A stretch of DNA of 64,000 nucleotides from Marinirhabdus sp963793275 (GTDB taxonomy: Bacteria > Bacteroidota > Bacteroidia > Flavobacteriales > Flavobacteriaceae): contig CAWBZL010000003.1 in the NCBI GenBank assembly GCA_963793275.1, positions 1 through 64,000 on the forward strand. The letters run 5' to 3'. Position 1 is the stretch's first letter, and every line of letters begins with the position of its first letter. This document shows positions 17,505-27,594 of this stretch, piece by piece. The notes below the pieces were generated by a model. That model did no database searches and was not told the origin of the DNA. It saw only the letters and a program-made list of their open reading frames with translations. Made by a program: the position numbers and the translations under genes.

Positions 17505-20455
17505 TTAATCTTTAGTAATATTTTCTATTTTTTCTGAAAGAGAAACTTTTTTCGTTATATCAATTTTCGGGGTGATGGAAGCCAGATATTCTGAGCTCTT
17601 TGCATTTTTGTTTTCTACAAAAGGCCGTATTTGAAACAGCCATAGCTTATCGTTTTCAAACCCCAACTCTACATCCCAGGCGCCTTTGTATTCGTTGCCT
17701 GTTTCCTGTGGCATTTTGGTGCGTACCTGGCTGGCAATGGAACGAAGGTCTTCAATGTTTTTCTTATGTAAGATCGGAGTTTCAAAGGTGGTGGTGTTTT
17801 TTGTAGTTCCCCCCGTTTTAGGCAACCGTAAATATCCCGGTTCACGGGCGGTGCGAGCATAAAATCTGTTTCTTTTGTTACCAATCGTGTTTCAGCAATT
17901 TGCCCATCCACAGCGCCTCCTGCACCACGGCTAAAGGCAACGGTAAGATCATTATCGGTTCCTCTGTTTATTCCCTTAGTGATCATAACACCACTGTATT
18001 CCACATCTACACTAGGAATGATAAGGATAGAAGGGTATACATTTTCTGGATTGTTAAGGTACTTCTGGCGCCATTTAAAACTTCGTTCTGTGTACGGGGA
18101 GGCCCATACTTTTTTAATTCCGTTTAGGATATTTTCTTTCGAAAGTATGTTGAAAAGCGTCAAATTAAGACCTGCGCCTGTAAACTCTTTTAAATCTTCC
18201 ATATTGGTATCGCTTCTAAGAAAAACAGGAACAGTACCCATTTTGTTCTGGAAGGCTTTTGTAAAAGAGGTTTCCAGGTCTTTTTCAAAATCTGGTTCCA
18301 ATGGCATTTCTTCTATGGCAGTTTTCAGTTTACCCAAACGTTGCAATTGGTAGGCTTCCACATCACTTTCTGAAACGTTGTTCTTTCGTTTTACAGTAGC
18401 TTCCCCAAAGGTGTCAATTAAATAGGTCCAATAGCTTACAGATTCACCAGGCATATTCTGATCCATATGTTTTCTGAAAATCCCAAAAGGAATTACAACT
18501 CCTTCTACTACATTCTCTGGGAAGAGTTGTTTTAGTTGTCCCAAATTAGCCGCTTTAGGACCACATAGTTTTCCGGAATCTGAAGCGTCTACATCTTTCA
18601 TATCCAATACCTCGCAAACATCCAGTCTTATTTCCTCAACAGGCACTGCGATCTTATCCTGATTTCTTTCTTTCTTGCTGAAGAGCTCCTTTTCTTCATC
18701 GGTCATATCCTTTTCAGCCTTAAAAATTACATTTCCTTTTCCCGAAACTGCATAAAATACTTTTTCTCCGTCATATTTTGAAAGGTCTTTTAAATTTTCG
18801 TTAGAAAGTGCGGCATTCGGAATTCCTAAGTTTCTTGCCAGCAATTGCACGTGAGAAACCAGATTTCCTTCAGACACCGTCATAATTCCCGCAACGGGTT
18901 TTAAATCGCTGGGAGGTTTTTGAAAAATATAAATATTGTTGGGATTTATGTCTACATTTTCCGGAGACTCCTCAATTACCACAAGCTCTCCGTAGGCATA
19001 ACCGGGATTTAACCCGCGAATGCTACTTTGTGATTTCAGGTTCATTACTTCATTACTTACATTCGCTTTTTTGGCGATAATGCTGCCCAGTTTGCTTACA
19101 CTTTCACCCAGATCCAACGCAACGCTGGAGCGAACACGATCGTCTATAAAGCCATAGCTTAGCGGTTCAAACTGTGTATAAATGTCTACAATATCCTGAT
19201 AGTTAGCTTTTACCATAGACGCACTCCATTCTACCACACCACGGCTGGTTTGAAGGAAACTGTTTAACTCTTCTATCGTTAATTCGGTTTGTCCTAAATG
19301 TACTTCCAGTTCTGGTTTTACTTTTTCCCATTCCCACAACTCAATAAGTCCTGTGCCCGCCGCAGCAAGGCTAAGTTGTCTTATTTTTTCCATTAATCCC
19401 ACTACATCTTCTGGTTGCCATTCCTGGGATGTTTTCAGTAAAATGTCTTCTAATCTGTTGGATAGGTCGAGTAGGAGCAGGCGATCGTTTCCAGTAGTAT
19501 CATCGGTAATTTCAGTTCTTATAACGCATAAAATATCGGCGAGTTTTGCAATGTTTAAATCCGGAGAGGTTTCAGTAGAATAATTTTCTAAAAACTGAAG
19601 CAAACGTTCCCGTGTTGCATTATTTTTTGAAATACGCGCTACCTGGTTTTTAAGAGATTCCGTATTGATTGGTGCGTAAAACTGATCCATTGTGATAATG
19701 AGTTCAGTAAGCTCGGTTTTTAAGCTATCGGAAAGTTTGCTGTCGTATTCTTTCTGAAATTTTTGAACCATTGCAATATCTTCTTTGGTTGGATTACCGT
19801 GAATTTTAATTCGGGCATCCATAAATTTCGGAAAATTATCTGCAATAACTTTAGACTGGCTGCGCTTGAGTTGCGCTAAATTGGTGTCTCCGTCGTGCGG
19901 AATATCCCGAAGCGACTGTCGTAATAAATAATAGTGATTGGTAACACGACTATCGCGTGGTAGAAACTTTTCGTAGAATTCCACGCCCCATTCCTGCTCA
20001 TCTTCTACCTGTATGGCGCCACGGTAAAACTGAGATTTGCGTTGTATCCAACCATCATCCACACTTTCCAGATACCGGTTTAGTTGGTATTGTTTTAATC
20101 TGCTTTGATTATTTTCTTCATCCCAAAAATCGGTACGATTGGTACTTGCTAAAATTTCAGCAAAAAATAAATGATGCTTTTTAGCGAGGTTTTTTATATC
20201 GTCACGGTAGTCTGCATGTTGTACTGCGTTGTCCTTATCTTTTGGGCATGGGTCGCGTGCTTCTCTAACTTCACCGTCTGAACAAAACCAGTGAATACTT
20301 TTATAGGGTCCACGGGTGTTTTCTTTATAAAATGATATACGCTCTTTAATGGTTTCCACAGGAAGTTCCTGAGCTAAAGAAATCCCTGAAGAAATAATAA
20401 AACAAAGTATGAAAAATACCATTGTATTTTTTTTGTTCTGTGTAGATAGGTGCAT
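17505..20455 (-). pseudogene. PEP-synthase/PPDK-like protein with permuted domains, interrupted by a frameshift
   Basis: Intact coding is about 983 residues, read from ATG at 20455 (before MHLSTQNKKN) or a slightly later Met. An upstream ATG at 20518 exists, but the signal peptide (MVFFILCFIISSGISLAQ) fits the later start. The order is unusual: a helical N-terminal half; a PEP-utilising His domain (VSEGNLVSHVQLLARNLGIPNA, with the reactive His); then a PPDK ATP-grasp-like domain (GPKAANLGQL, VFLRSDTNMEDLKEFTGAGLN). At about 17850-17856 the frame shifts: the upstream frame ends in unrelated residues, while the other frame continues as REPGYLRLPKTGG to a natural C-terminus (WLFQIRPF). One missing base explains this. 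The signal peptide suggests an extracytoplasmic protein, odd for this enzyme class. Confidence 0.75.
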
Positions 20456-20563
20456 ATAGTTACTGTAGTTTGAGGAAATAAAGGTATGGTAAATGGAGTA
20501 AAAAAAAATAGTCTTCATAAATTTTTATGAAGACTATGTACTGTACCATATTTTTGGTGCTAA

Positions 20564-20722
20564 TTACAGCCTTTTACCCGTAAGTAATTTAAAAATTATC
20601 ATGATTACAGCTATTACTAATAGGATGTGAATTAAGTTACCAACGGCAGCTCCAAATCCTATAAAACCTATTAACCATCCTACGACTAAAATTACTACAA
20701 TTAACCAAATTAAATCTTTCAT
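20564..20722 (-). CDS. Small membrane protein, lmo0937/DUF5670 family
   Basis: A 52-residue protein beginning MKDLIWLIVVILVV and ending FKLLTGKRL. It has two hydrophobic segments (residues 4-22 and 30-47) separated by a Gly-rich turn (GFIGFGAAVGN). This is the pattern of the lmo0937 family, small membrane proteins often linked to general stress. A -7-like box TATCTTTA on the minus strand lies about 30 bp upstream (20752-20759). It stands alone between the PEP-synthase-like gene and an AraC regulator. Role unknown. Confidence 0.8.
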   Translation of the reverse strand: MKDLIWLIVVILVVGWLIGFIGFGAAVGNLIHILLVIAVIMIIFKLLTGKRL

Positions 20723-20936
20723 GTTTTTCTGTTTTTAAGTTGTTATAGTGTTAAAGATAGGGATATAATAGAAGCCTGAAATTATCTTTAACTCATTTTA
20801 ACGAAGTGTTTCTCAGAAAGTTACATTTACACTTATTGTGTTATAAATTGTTCGAAAATTGTCAAAGTGTCTGTAGAATTAGTTTATTTTGAGCCCGGTT
20901 AAGCAGGTTTTTAAAAATGAATATTTATTAAGAATT

Positions 20937-21965
20937 TTACTTATCCCGAAGTATTTTGCTGTTTTTTCGATATTCTGAAGGTGAAATATCGTAGGTTTCT
21001 TTAAATATCTTGGAGAAATAACTTTTACTGGATAACCCAATCTTTCCAACAATTTCGGAAATATTATAGTCGGTGTTATTCAATAAATTTCTTGCCAGAA
21101 TCATTCGTTTTTGTTGAATGTAGCCATTTACGGTTGTATGGTACAAATGCTTAAACCCTAATTGCAGCTTATTGATATTTAAGCCAACTTCTTCGGCAAT
21201 TTTCTCAATTGAATCCAGGTCTGCTACATCTTCATCAATACGTTTTGAAGCATTTTTAATTTGAATAATTTCGTAGGAACGTAAGACGGTACTTCCTTCT
21301 TCACCGTTAATATCGTCGTGATATTGTACGATCTGGTGGGTTAATATGTTATAAGCCTGACCTTCCAGGAAAATTCTACGAACAAAATCGTTATTTTCAA
21401 AACTTTCGATTTTAGTAAATAAATCGGCTATTTGCAGGCTGTAGTATCCTTTATGATAAAATTCAGTCAACGCTTTTTCGTCCCGGAACAGCTTTTTTAA
21501 TTCCGGAGAAAGACTTCTAAGCTCGCAGTTTACTTTGTTTTGGAATTGCTTTCTGTCTACCTCAAGACTTCCAACCTGTATTTCGGTACCCGCAGCAAAA
21601 TGAAGAATATGCCCATTAGTACTTTCACTTGCCACAATAGAACTTTGGTACTGCTGTAGTGTGTTGTTTTCTTTATTATCCTGAAACCTATGGTGTACAA
21701 CTCCTTTAAGACAATATAAAAATTTAAGTGGGTGTACGTCGTCCACAACAAAGTGGAACTCTAGATCTTTATGGAACTTACATTGGTAAATTAAGATACC
21801 AAATCCCCCGTCAAAATTAATTCCTTTAATGTAGCCTTCACCATAAGAGGCCGGTATGGTAACGTGATACTCCCCGCAATTTTCTTCGTGGGTCACGTCA
21901 AAAGCATCTGCAATATCTCTAATTACTTCAAAAAGAGGTAGCGATTGAACTTCAATTTTAGTCAT
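20937..21965 (-). CDS. AraC-family transcriptional regulator
   Basis: 342 residues. The C-terminal 100 residues carry the two helix-turn-helix units of the AraC family, with the second helix region IGLSSKSYFSKIFKETYDISPSEYR matching the family signature closely. The first 220 residues do not match a domain I can name and probably sense a ligand or stress. It is divergent from the gene at 22116. Targets are unknown; the neighbouring lmo0937-type gene is one candidate. Confidence 0.88.
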   Translation of the reverse strand: MTKIEVQSLPLFEVIRDIADAFDVTHEENCGEYHVTIPASYGEGYIKGINFDGGFGILIYQCKFHKDLEFHFVVDDVHPLKFLYCLKGVVHHRFQDNKENNTLQQYQSSIVASESTNGHILHFAAGTEIQVGSLEVDRKQFQNKVNCELRSLSPELKKLFRDEKALTEFYHKGYYSLQIADLFTKIESFENNDFVRRIFLEGQAYNILTHQIVQYHDDINGEEGSTVLRSYEIIQIKNASKRIDEDVADLDSIEKIAEEVGLNINKLQLGFKHLYHTTVNGYIQQKRMILARNLLNNTDYNISEIVGKIGLSSKSYFSKIFKETYDISPSEYRKNSKILRDK

Positions 21966-22115
21966 AGTTGTTAAGTTGAAGGCAAGATACGATATTTAAT
22001 TTTTTTATAATTTTAACAAATTGAAATGGTTTAAAATTTATGTCATAAATGTTAATCTTCCTCAAAAAGATGTAATTTTCAACTTTTATTTCAAACATAA
22101 ATAAAAATTTTAAAA

Positions 22116-22649
22116 ATGAAAAAAATATTGGGTATAGGCTCCAGAATTAATCATACTACGCACGGTAAAGGTGTGATAACCAACGTAGATAGTAAGATGT
22201 ATTGGGTGACCTTTATAGAAAACGGGTTGGAAACCATAACATTCGATGAAGATTTTGAAATAATTGAAGCTGCCGAAAATGAAGTAGACACAGTAAGTTT
22301 TTACGAAGTTGAGAAAAGCCTGAGAAACATCCTTAAAAAGTGGAGCGATGTTTCGGAAATTGTGCCCTTAGCAGATAAATACAAAGGTGGGTCCTTTATC
22401 CTGAAACCAAAAGACGTTAGCCTGTCAGATAAAGAGGTTCCTATAGATACATTTTTTCATAAGATTGTGATGCTAAGGGATCGTTTACGTGTAATGGAAC
22501 AAAAAATTAATAGTAGTAAAAACCTGGACGACCAGGAAAAAATTGATTTACAACAATATATAACACGCTGCTACGGAAGTTTAACAACCTTTAATGTGCT
22601 TTTTAAAAACAACTCGCAAAATTTCAAGGGAGATAGTAGTAAAAAGTAA
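22116..22649 (+). CDS. Conserved hypothetical protein with small N-terminal SH3/Tudor-like domain
   Basis: A 177-residue soluble protein. Residues 5-50 (GIGSRINHTTHGKGVITNVD, then YWVTFIENGLETITF) resemble the short beta-barrel seen at the end of UvrD-like helicases and in DUF3553, which often mediates protein or nucleic-acid contacts. The rest is charged and helical. I do not recognise the full protein. It is divergent from the AraC regulator and 81 bp upstream of the MtfA-like peptidase. Confidence 0.65.
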   Translation: MKKILGIGSRINHTTHGKGVITNVDSKMYWVTFIENGLETITFDEDFEIIEAAENEVDTVSFYEVEKSLRNILKKWSDVSEIVPLADKYKGGSFILKPKDVSLSDKEVPIDTFFHKIVMLRDRLRVMEQKINSSKNLDDQEKIDLQQYITRCYGSLTTFNVLFKNNSQNFKGDSSKK

Positions 22650-22730
22650 TAATAGGTTAGCCTGTATCGTTAGTCTATTGTAGCTTGTGATGTTTTTTAG
22701 TTATACAGCCCTCACAGCACCCAACCAACT

Positions 22731-23567
22731 ATGAAATACCTACTACAAACCGAAACAGAAATTTCCTGGATGGCGCCTTATGCGTATTCCATTGTTTTGT
22801 TAGGATTTGCTTTTTTTCTTTTCAGGCTTTTTGAAAATTGGTACGCTAGCACGTATAATAAACCGTTATTTCGCCACTATCTGGTGTATAAAAACATTTC
22901 CAAAGATCAGAAGCATATTTTAGAAACCGAATTTCATTTTTACCAATTACTTTCTAAAAAGCATAAAAGACAGTTCAGGCACAGAGTAGCCACCTTTATA
23001 GCAACTAAAAAATTTATTGGGCGGGAACATCTGGAAGTGACGGACCGGATGAAAGTTCTAATTGCCAGCGTAGGCTGTATGCTTAGTTTTGGTAGAAAAA
23101 ATTACGAATACTCCCTCATAGATTTCGTGCTTATTTATCCCGAAGAGTTTTATAGTACGGCAAACGACAGTCATCACAAAGGTGAGTTTAATCCGCGGGA
23201 AAAGGCTTTAGTCCTTTCATGGAAAGATTTTGAAAATGGGTATCGCATTACAGACGATAACCTCAATCTGGGAATTCACGAGTTTATGCACGCGATGCAA
23301 TTAGAAGCCAGAAAAAGTAGAGATCTGGACGCGGCCAGATTTACGAAGCAATTTCAGAATATTTTAAAAAGATTAACGCATCAGGAAGTAAAAGATAAGC
23401 TGGATGAAACCCGCTATTTTCGGGAATATGCGTTTACCAATCAGTACGAATTTATGGCTGTTCTTGCCGAATATTTTATAGAATCCCCAACCGATTTTAA
23501 AGACCATTTCCCACAGTTATACGATCACACCCAAAAACTGTTAAATTTTAGGTTTGCCGGGTATTAA
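22731..23567 (+). CDS. MtfA-like zinc peptidase (M90 family), membrane-anchored
   Basis: 278 residues with one hydrophobic N-terminal segment (about residues 14-32). The zinc-binding HEFMH is at 183-187 in LGIHEFMHAMQLE; ANQYEF-type sequence further on (TNQYEFMAVLAEYFIESP) supplies the third ligand region as in MtfA. In enterobacteria MtfA binds Mlc and is a peptidase; the membrane anchor here differs from E. coli MtfA and suggests a different partner. Confidence in the peptidase fold is good, in the biological role low. Confidence 0.82.
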   Translation: MKYLLQTETEISWMAPYAYSIVLLGFAFFLFRLFENWYASTYNKPLFRHYLVYKNISKDQKHILETEFHFYQLLSKKHKRQFRHRVATFIATKKFIGREHLEVTDRMKVLIASVGCMLSFGRKNYEYSLIDFVLIYPEEFYSTANDSHHKGEFNPREKALVLSWKDFENGYRITDDNLNLGIHEFMHAMQLEARKSRDLDAARFTKQFQNILKRLTHQEVKDKLDETRYFREYAFTNQYEFMAVLAEYFIESPTDFKDHFPQLYDHTQKLLNFRFAGY

Positions 23568-23619
23568 AATGGCAGGGGCAGTTGCAGTATATTTTTTTAC
23601 CTGCTTCCACTCCAGCTGT

Positions 23620-24591
23620 CTACTTATTATCTGAAATATGAGATGCAATTAGCTTTGCGTGAATCCTGGAATTTTCGATAAACCATTTGTGGGTTTCGGT
23701 GCCTCCGCAAATTACACCTGCCAGATACAACCCTTTTACATTGCTTTCCATAGTTTCATCGTTATAACTTGGGATGCGTTTATCTTCGGAAAGTGTGATT
23801 CCCATTTTTTGTAGAAATTCAAAATTGGGCCGGTAACCGGTAAGGGCGATCACAAAGTCGTTTGGGATGGTTTTAGCTCCTTTTGGGGTGGTAATGGTAA
23901 CTTCGTTTGGCCTAATTTCTGAAATTTCTGCTTCAAAATAAACGTGTATGCTACCTTCTTTAATTCGGTTTTCTATGTCTGGTTTTACCCAGTATTTAAC
24001 CCGTTCCCCTATAGATTTCCCTCTAATTACCATAGTCACTTCCCCTCCTTTACGCCAAATTTCCAACGCAGCATCTACAGCACTATTACTCGCACCAACA
24101 ACAATATTTTTTTGAAGTACATATGGGTGCGCTTCTTTATAATAATGTGAAACTTTTGGGAGCTCTTCACCCGGAACATCCAGCATTTTCGGGATATCGT
24201 AAAATCCTGTAGCAACAATAACGTTTTGAGCGGTATACTTTTGTTTTTCTGAAATAACATTGAAAAAACTACCCTCTTTCTGAACTGAAAGTACTTTTTC
24301 AAACAACCTCATATGTAATTTATTTGAAGTTACCACCCGTCGGTAATATTCCAGCGCCTCGTCTCTTCCGGGTTTGGGGTCTTTACTTATAAAAGGTATT
24401 TCATCCAGCTCCAGCTTTTCTGAAGTAGAGAAAAAATTCATATCTAACGGGTAGTTAAAAAGCGAATGGGTTAAAGCACCTTTTTCAAGAACTACATACT
24501 CCAATTTTTTCTTCTTACATTCCAGCGCACAGGCAATTCCAATAGGGCCTGCACCTATAATAAGAATTTGTGTTTTTGTTGTGTTGTTCAA
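23620..24591 (-). CDS. ypdA: YpdA-family bacillithiol disulfide reductase
   Basis: A 323-residue FAD/NADPH flavoprotein. N-terminal FAD-binding GAGPIGIACALE, central NADPH-binding VVGASNSAVDAALE, and C-terminal GLYLAGVICGG are visible; there is no CxxC active site, as in YpdA. This family reduces oxidised bacillithiol using NADPH. It starts with TTG directly after the rpe stop, with no gap, so it depends on translation of the upstream gene. The operon order BLUF, rpe, ypdA links light sensing, a pentose-phosphate step and thiol redox control. Confidence 0.87.
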   Translation of the reverse strand: MNNTTKTQILIIGAGPIGIACALECKKKKLEYVVLEKGALTHSLFNYPLDMNFFSTSEKLELDEIPFISKDPKPGRDEALEYYRRVVTSNKLHMRLFEKVLSVQKEGSFFNVISEKQKYTAQNVIVATGFYDIPKMLDVPGEELPKVSHYYKEAHPYVLQKNIVVGASNSAVDAALEIWRKGGEVTMVIRGKSIGERVKYWVKPDIENRIKEGSIHVYFEAEISEIRPNEVTITTPKGAKTIPNDFVIALTGYRPNFEFLQKMGITLSEDKRIPSYNDETMESNVKGLYLAGVICGGTETHKWFIENSRIHAKLIASHISDNK

Positions 24592-25251
24592 TTACGATAG
24601 TAGTTTTTTCATCCCTGCGATTGTTTCTGTAGGATTTTCAGCCTTAAAAATATAGCTTCCAGCCACAAGTGCAGTTGCTCCGGCTTCTTTCAGTTTTTTT
24701 GCGTTTTTATCTGTTACGCCACCATCAATTTCAATGTGTGTTTGAAGTCCTTTCTCATCGATCATTTTTCTAAGCTTTCTAACTTTGTCGTAGGTAATTT
24801 CTTCAAATTTTTGACCGCCGAAGCCAGGGTTAATGGACATTATTAGAACCATAAAGCATTTAGGCAAGATATCTTCCAATACCGAAACGGGTGTAGTTAA
24901 ATTTAAAACCACACCAGCTTTACAACCTGCCTGTTCAATTTGTGTGAGCGTTCTGTGCAAATGCACGGTAGATTCGTAATGCACCGTAATTATATCTGCT
25001 CCTACTTTGGCAAATTCTTCAATATAGCGTTCAGGTTTTTCTATCATTAAATGCACGTCCAGTGGTTTTGTGGCGTGTTTTTTAATAGCTGCAATTACGG
25101 GCATTCCATAAGAAATGTTGGGTACAAAATGACCGTCCATTACATCTATATGAAACCAATCGGCTTCACTATTGTTTACCATTTCAACATCGCGTTGTAA
25201 GTTGGCAAAATCTGATGCTAACATGGATGGGGCAATTATTGTGTGGCTCAT
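24592..25251 (-). CDS. rpe: Ribulose-phosphate 3-epimerase
   Basis: 219 residues, typical length. The TIM-barrel motifs of the family are clear: IAPSMLASDFANL at the start, DWFHIDVMDGHFVPNISYG (metal-binding His and Asp), HLMIEKPERYI, MSINPGFGGQKF and IEIDGGVT. It interconverts ribulose 5-phosphate and xylulose 5-phosphate in the pentose phosphate pathway. The start overlaps the BLUF gene stop by 4 bp (ATGA), and its stop abuts ypdA. Confidence 0.95.
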   Translation of the reverse strand: MSHTIIAPSMLASDFANLQRDVEMVNNSEADWFHIDVMDGHFVPNISYGMPVIAAIKKHATKPLDVHLMIEKPERYIEEFAKVGADIITVHYESTVHLHRTLTQIEQAGCKAGVVLNLTTPVSVLEDILPKCFMVLIMSINPGFGGQKFEEITYDKVRKLRKMIDEKGLQTHIEIDGGVTDKNAKKLKEAGATALVAGSYIFKAENPTETIAGMKKLLS

Positions 25252-25652
25252 ATATCAAGTAAAAAAGGGTTTAAAAGTCGGCTTAATTTGTCGGAAGTTG
25301 TATTTACTTTATTCAGTCTTAAATATGCTCTTATTTTTTCTAATTGCTCGTTTGTTTTTACAATGGTAAAAAGAGAACTGTATTCAGAAAAGATAGGATT
25401 TTTGGTGTATTTTCTTATGACTTGAAAAATTTCAGTATGTCTGGGATCTTGTTGTATTTCATCATTGTATAAAGCTTCAATCTCTTCTTCGTTTCCTTCG
25501 AGAACCTGAAAAAAAATCCCCATTCCATAAAGCAAGATACCGTGAATCCCTTTCCTGGTATTGTTATGAATGGTAGTTAAAAATATATCCTCAATGGCAG
25601 TTTCATTAAGACCTTCAGCAGCTTTGCTAACATAACAAAGTGTATATATCAT
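25248..25652 (-). CDS. BLUF-domain blue-light photoreceptor
   Basis: 134 residues, almost all one BLUF domain. By alignment from memory to TePixD, the photoactive Tyr is Y7, the flavin-binding Asn N31 and the key Gln Q49 (in FFQVLEG); all three are present, so photochemistry is expected. The semi-conserved Trp and Met after the fifth strand (WSM in TePixD) are Tyr and Ser here (FSEYSS), which may change signal output. There is no effector domain, so it must act through a partner. It is the first gene of a tight operon with rpe and ypdA. Confidence 0.88.
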   Translation of the reverse strand: MIYTLCYVSKAAEGLNETAIEDIFLTTIHNNTRKGIHGILLYGMGIFFQVLEGNEEEIEALYNDEIQQDPRHTEIFQVIRKYTKNPIFSEYSSLFTIVKTNEQLEKIRAYLRLNKVNTTSDKLSRLLNPFLLDI

Positions 25653-25734
25653 TGAATTTTAGAAAAAGATTTTTGTTATGAGCCAAAGGTACTAAATTTT
25701 AAAAGAGGAATTATAAAAAGACCCCGGCGCATCG

Positions 25735-25766
25735 TTGAAAAAAACCTCCGGTAATCAGCCGGAGGT
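25735..25766 (-). terminator. Rho-independent terminator downstream of rpoD
   Basis: Perfect 8-bp stem ACCTCCGG / CCGGAGGT with a 7-base loop, followed on the minus strand by a run of seven T. It lies between rpoD and the BLUF gene, both on the minus strand, so it separates the two transcripts. Confidence 0.85.
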
Positions 25767-25906
25767 CATTCATCAATCAAAAAACGAACAGTTACGTTTC
25801 TGCGTTAACAGAAAACTGATACTGTCGTACTCATGGCTTCTACTTGGCACAATCTGCACATACTTAAAATATAAACAGCGTTGTTCAGGTTGAAGCAGGG
25901 CAAAAA

Positions 25907-26770
25907 TTACCCAAGGTATGTCTTTAAAATTTTGCTTCTGGACGTGTGTTTTAATCTTCTAACTGCTTTTTCCTTGATCTGGCGAACACGTTCACGGGTA
26001 AGGTCAAAAGTTTCTCCAATTTCTTCCAGGGTCATTGGGTGCTGGTCTCCTAGTCCAAAATAAAGACGGATCACGTCTCCTTCACGCGGTGTAAGCGTTT
26101 CTAAAGCACGCTCAATCTCGGTGCGTAAAGATTCGTTTAGTAAACTGCGATCCGGATTGGGAGATTCTCCGCTGTTAAGAACGTCGTACAGGTTACTGTC
26201 TTCTCCTTCAATTAAGGGAGCGTCCATAGACACGTGACGACCGGAGTTTTTCATACTCTCCTTAACATCTTTAATAGTCATGTCCAACTCTTTTGCTATT
26301 TCTTCGGCAGAAGGTGGGCGCTGATTTGCTTGTTCTAAAAATGCGAATGTTTTGTTTATTTTGTTAATGCTTCCAATTTTATTTAAAGGAAGTCTCACAA
26401 TACGCGATTGTTCTGCTAATGCCTGAAGGATAGCTTGCCTGATCCACCACACAGCATAGGAAATAAATTTAAAACCGCGTGTCTCATCAAAACGTTGTGC
26501 TGCTTTAATAAGTCCCAGGTTTCCTTCATTAATAAGATCTGGAAGGGTAAGTCCTTGGTTTTGGTATTGTTTAGCTACCGATACTACAAAACGTAAGTTG
26601 GCCTTTGCAAGTTTTTCAAGGGCGCGTTGATCGCCGGCCTTGATCTTTTGTGCCAATTCTACTTCTTCGTCTGCAGTAATAAGATCTACTTTACCAATTT
26701 CTTGCAAATACTTATCCAGAGATGCAGTTTCCCTGTTGGTCACCTGCTTTGTAATCTTGAGTTGTCTCAT
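25907..26770 (-). CDS. rpoD: Primary RNA polymerase sigma factor (sigma-70)
   Basis: 287 residues, the short form typical of Bacteroidota. Region 1.2 (TASLDKYLQEIGKVDLITADEEVELA), region 2 (NLRFVVSVAKQYQNQGL, INEGNLGLIKAA, YAVWWIRQAI), region 3 and region 4 (TLEEIGETFDLTRERVRQIKEKAVRRL) are all present; the long acidic region 1.1 of E. coli sigma-70 is missing. It recognises TTTG/TAnnTTTG promoters such as those marked in this window. A clear terminator follows it. Confidence 0.95.
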   Translation of the reverse strand: MRQLKITKQVTNRETASLDKYLQEIGKVDLITADEEVELAQKIKAGDQRALEKLAKANLRFVVSVAKQYQNQGLTLPDLINEGNLGLIKAAQRFDETRGFKFISYAVWWIRQAILQALAEQSRIVRLPLNKIGSINKINKTFAFLEQANQRPPSAEEIAKELDMTIKDVKESMKNSGRHVSMDAPLIEGEDSNLYDVLNSGESPNPDRSLLNESLRTEIERALETLTPREGDVIRLYFGLGDQHPMTLEEIGETFDLTRERVRQIKEKAVRRLKHTSRSKILKTYLG

Positions 26771-26943
26771 TTAGGTTTGTAAGATTTTGAGTGTGCTGCA
26801 ATGTACAGCATATAATTATACGCAAAAACGATGCAAAAGGTTACAATAATTTTATTTTTCTGAAATTATTAAATTCATTTAGATACGTCTCTTAAGAAAA
26901 ATTGAGAAATATCACTTCAATTTCCGAAAACTTGTAGGACTTG

Positions 26944-27585
26944 TCAGACCACTCTGGAAACGGTTAAACCATCTCTAATAGGTAATAAAACAGTTTCTAA
27001 TCTAGGATGCTCATTCAATAATTTGTTATACTGTAAGAGGGCTTTTGTATCCAGATCATCCTTTTTTAAAGGCGCCACCACCTTTCCGCTCCAGAGTACA
27101 TTGTCACTTAAAAGTACGGCTCCGGGTTGTAACATGGGAAGTAATAATTCCAGATAGTTAGGATAATTTTGTTTGTCGGCATCAATAAAAACCAGGTTAA
27201 AATCCTGAGATAGGGTTGGAATAATTTCTAATGCATTACCAGTATGCTGTATTATTTGTTTTCCGTACCCGGACGCATCAAAATATTTGCGTTGTAGATC
27301 GTGTAGTTCTTCGTTTATATCTATTGTGTGCAAAGTACCATTTACTGGTAATCCTTCAGCAAGACAAAGGGCAGAATAGCCCGTATAGGTGCCTATTTCC
27401 AGAATATTTTCAGGAGCAATGAGCTTAGAGAGCATACTCAACACACGCCCTTGTAGATGACCGCTTAACATTCTTGGAGCCAGCACTTTTTGCCAGGTTT
27501 CACGGGTTAATTGTTGTAGTAGTTCCGGTTCGGGTTGCGAATGTTGTACTACGTAGGCATCTATTTTTTCAGGGAGAAAGTCCAA
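26944..27585 (-). CDS. SAM-dependent O-methyltransferase (class I, CCoAMT-like)
   Basis: 213 residues with the Rossmann motif ILEIGTYTGYSALCLAEGL, the acidic motif LHTIDINEE, the metal-site VFIDADKQNYPNY and LLSDNVLWSGKVV. This is the small-molecule, divalent-metal-dependent O-methyltransferase family related to catechol and caffeoyl-CoA methyltransferases. Substrate unknown. It starts 9 bp after the LemA stop and is probably the last gene of the M23, MerR, LemA run. Confidence 0.88.
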   Translation of the reverse strand: MDFLPEKIDAYVVQHSQPEPELLQQLTRETWQKVLAPRMLSGHLQGRVLSMLSKLIAPENILEIGTYTGYSALCLAEGLPVNGTLHTIDINEELHDLQRKYFDASGYGKQIIQHTGNALEIIPTLSQDFNLVFIDADKQNYPNYLELLLPMLQPGAVLLSDNVLWSGKVVAPLKKDDLDTKALLQYNKLLNEHPRLETVLLPIRDGLTVSRVV

Positions 27586-27594
27586 AGTAGAATT

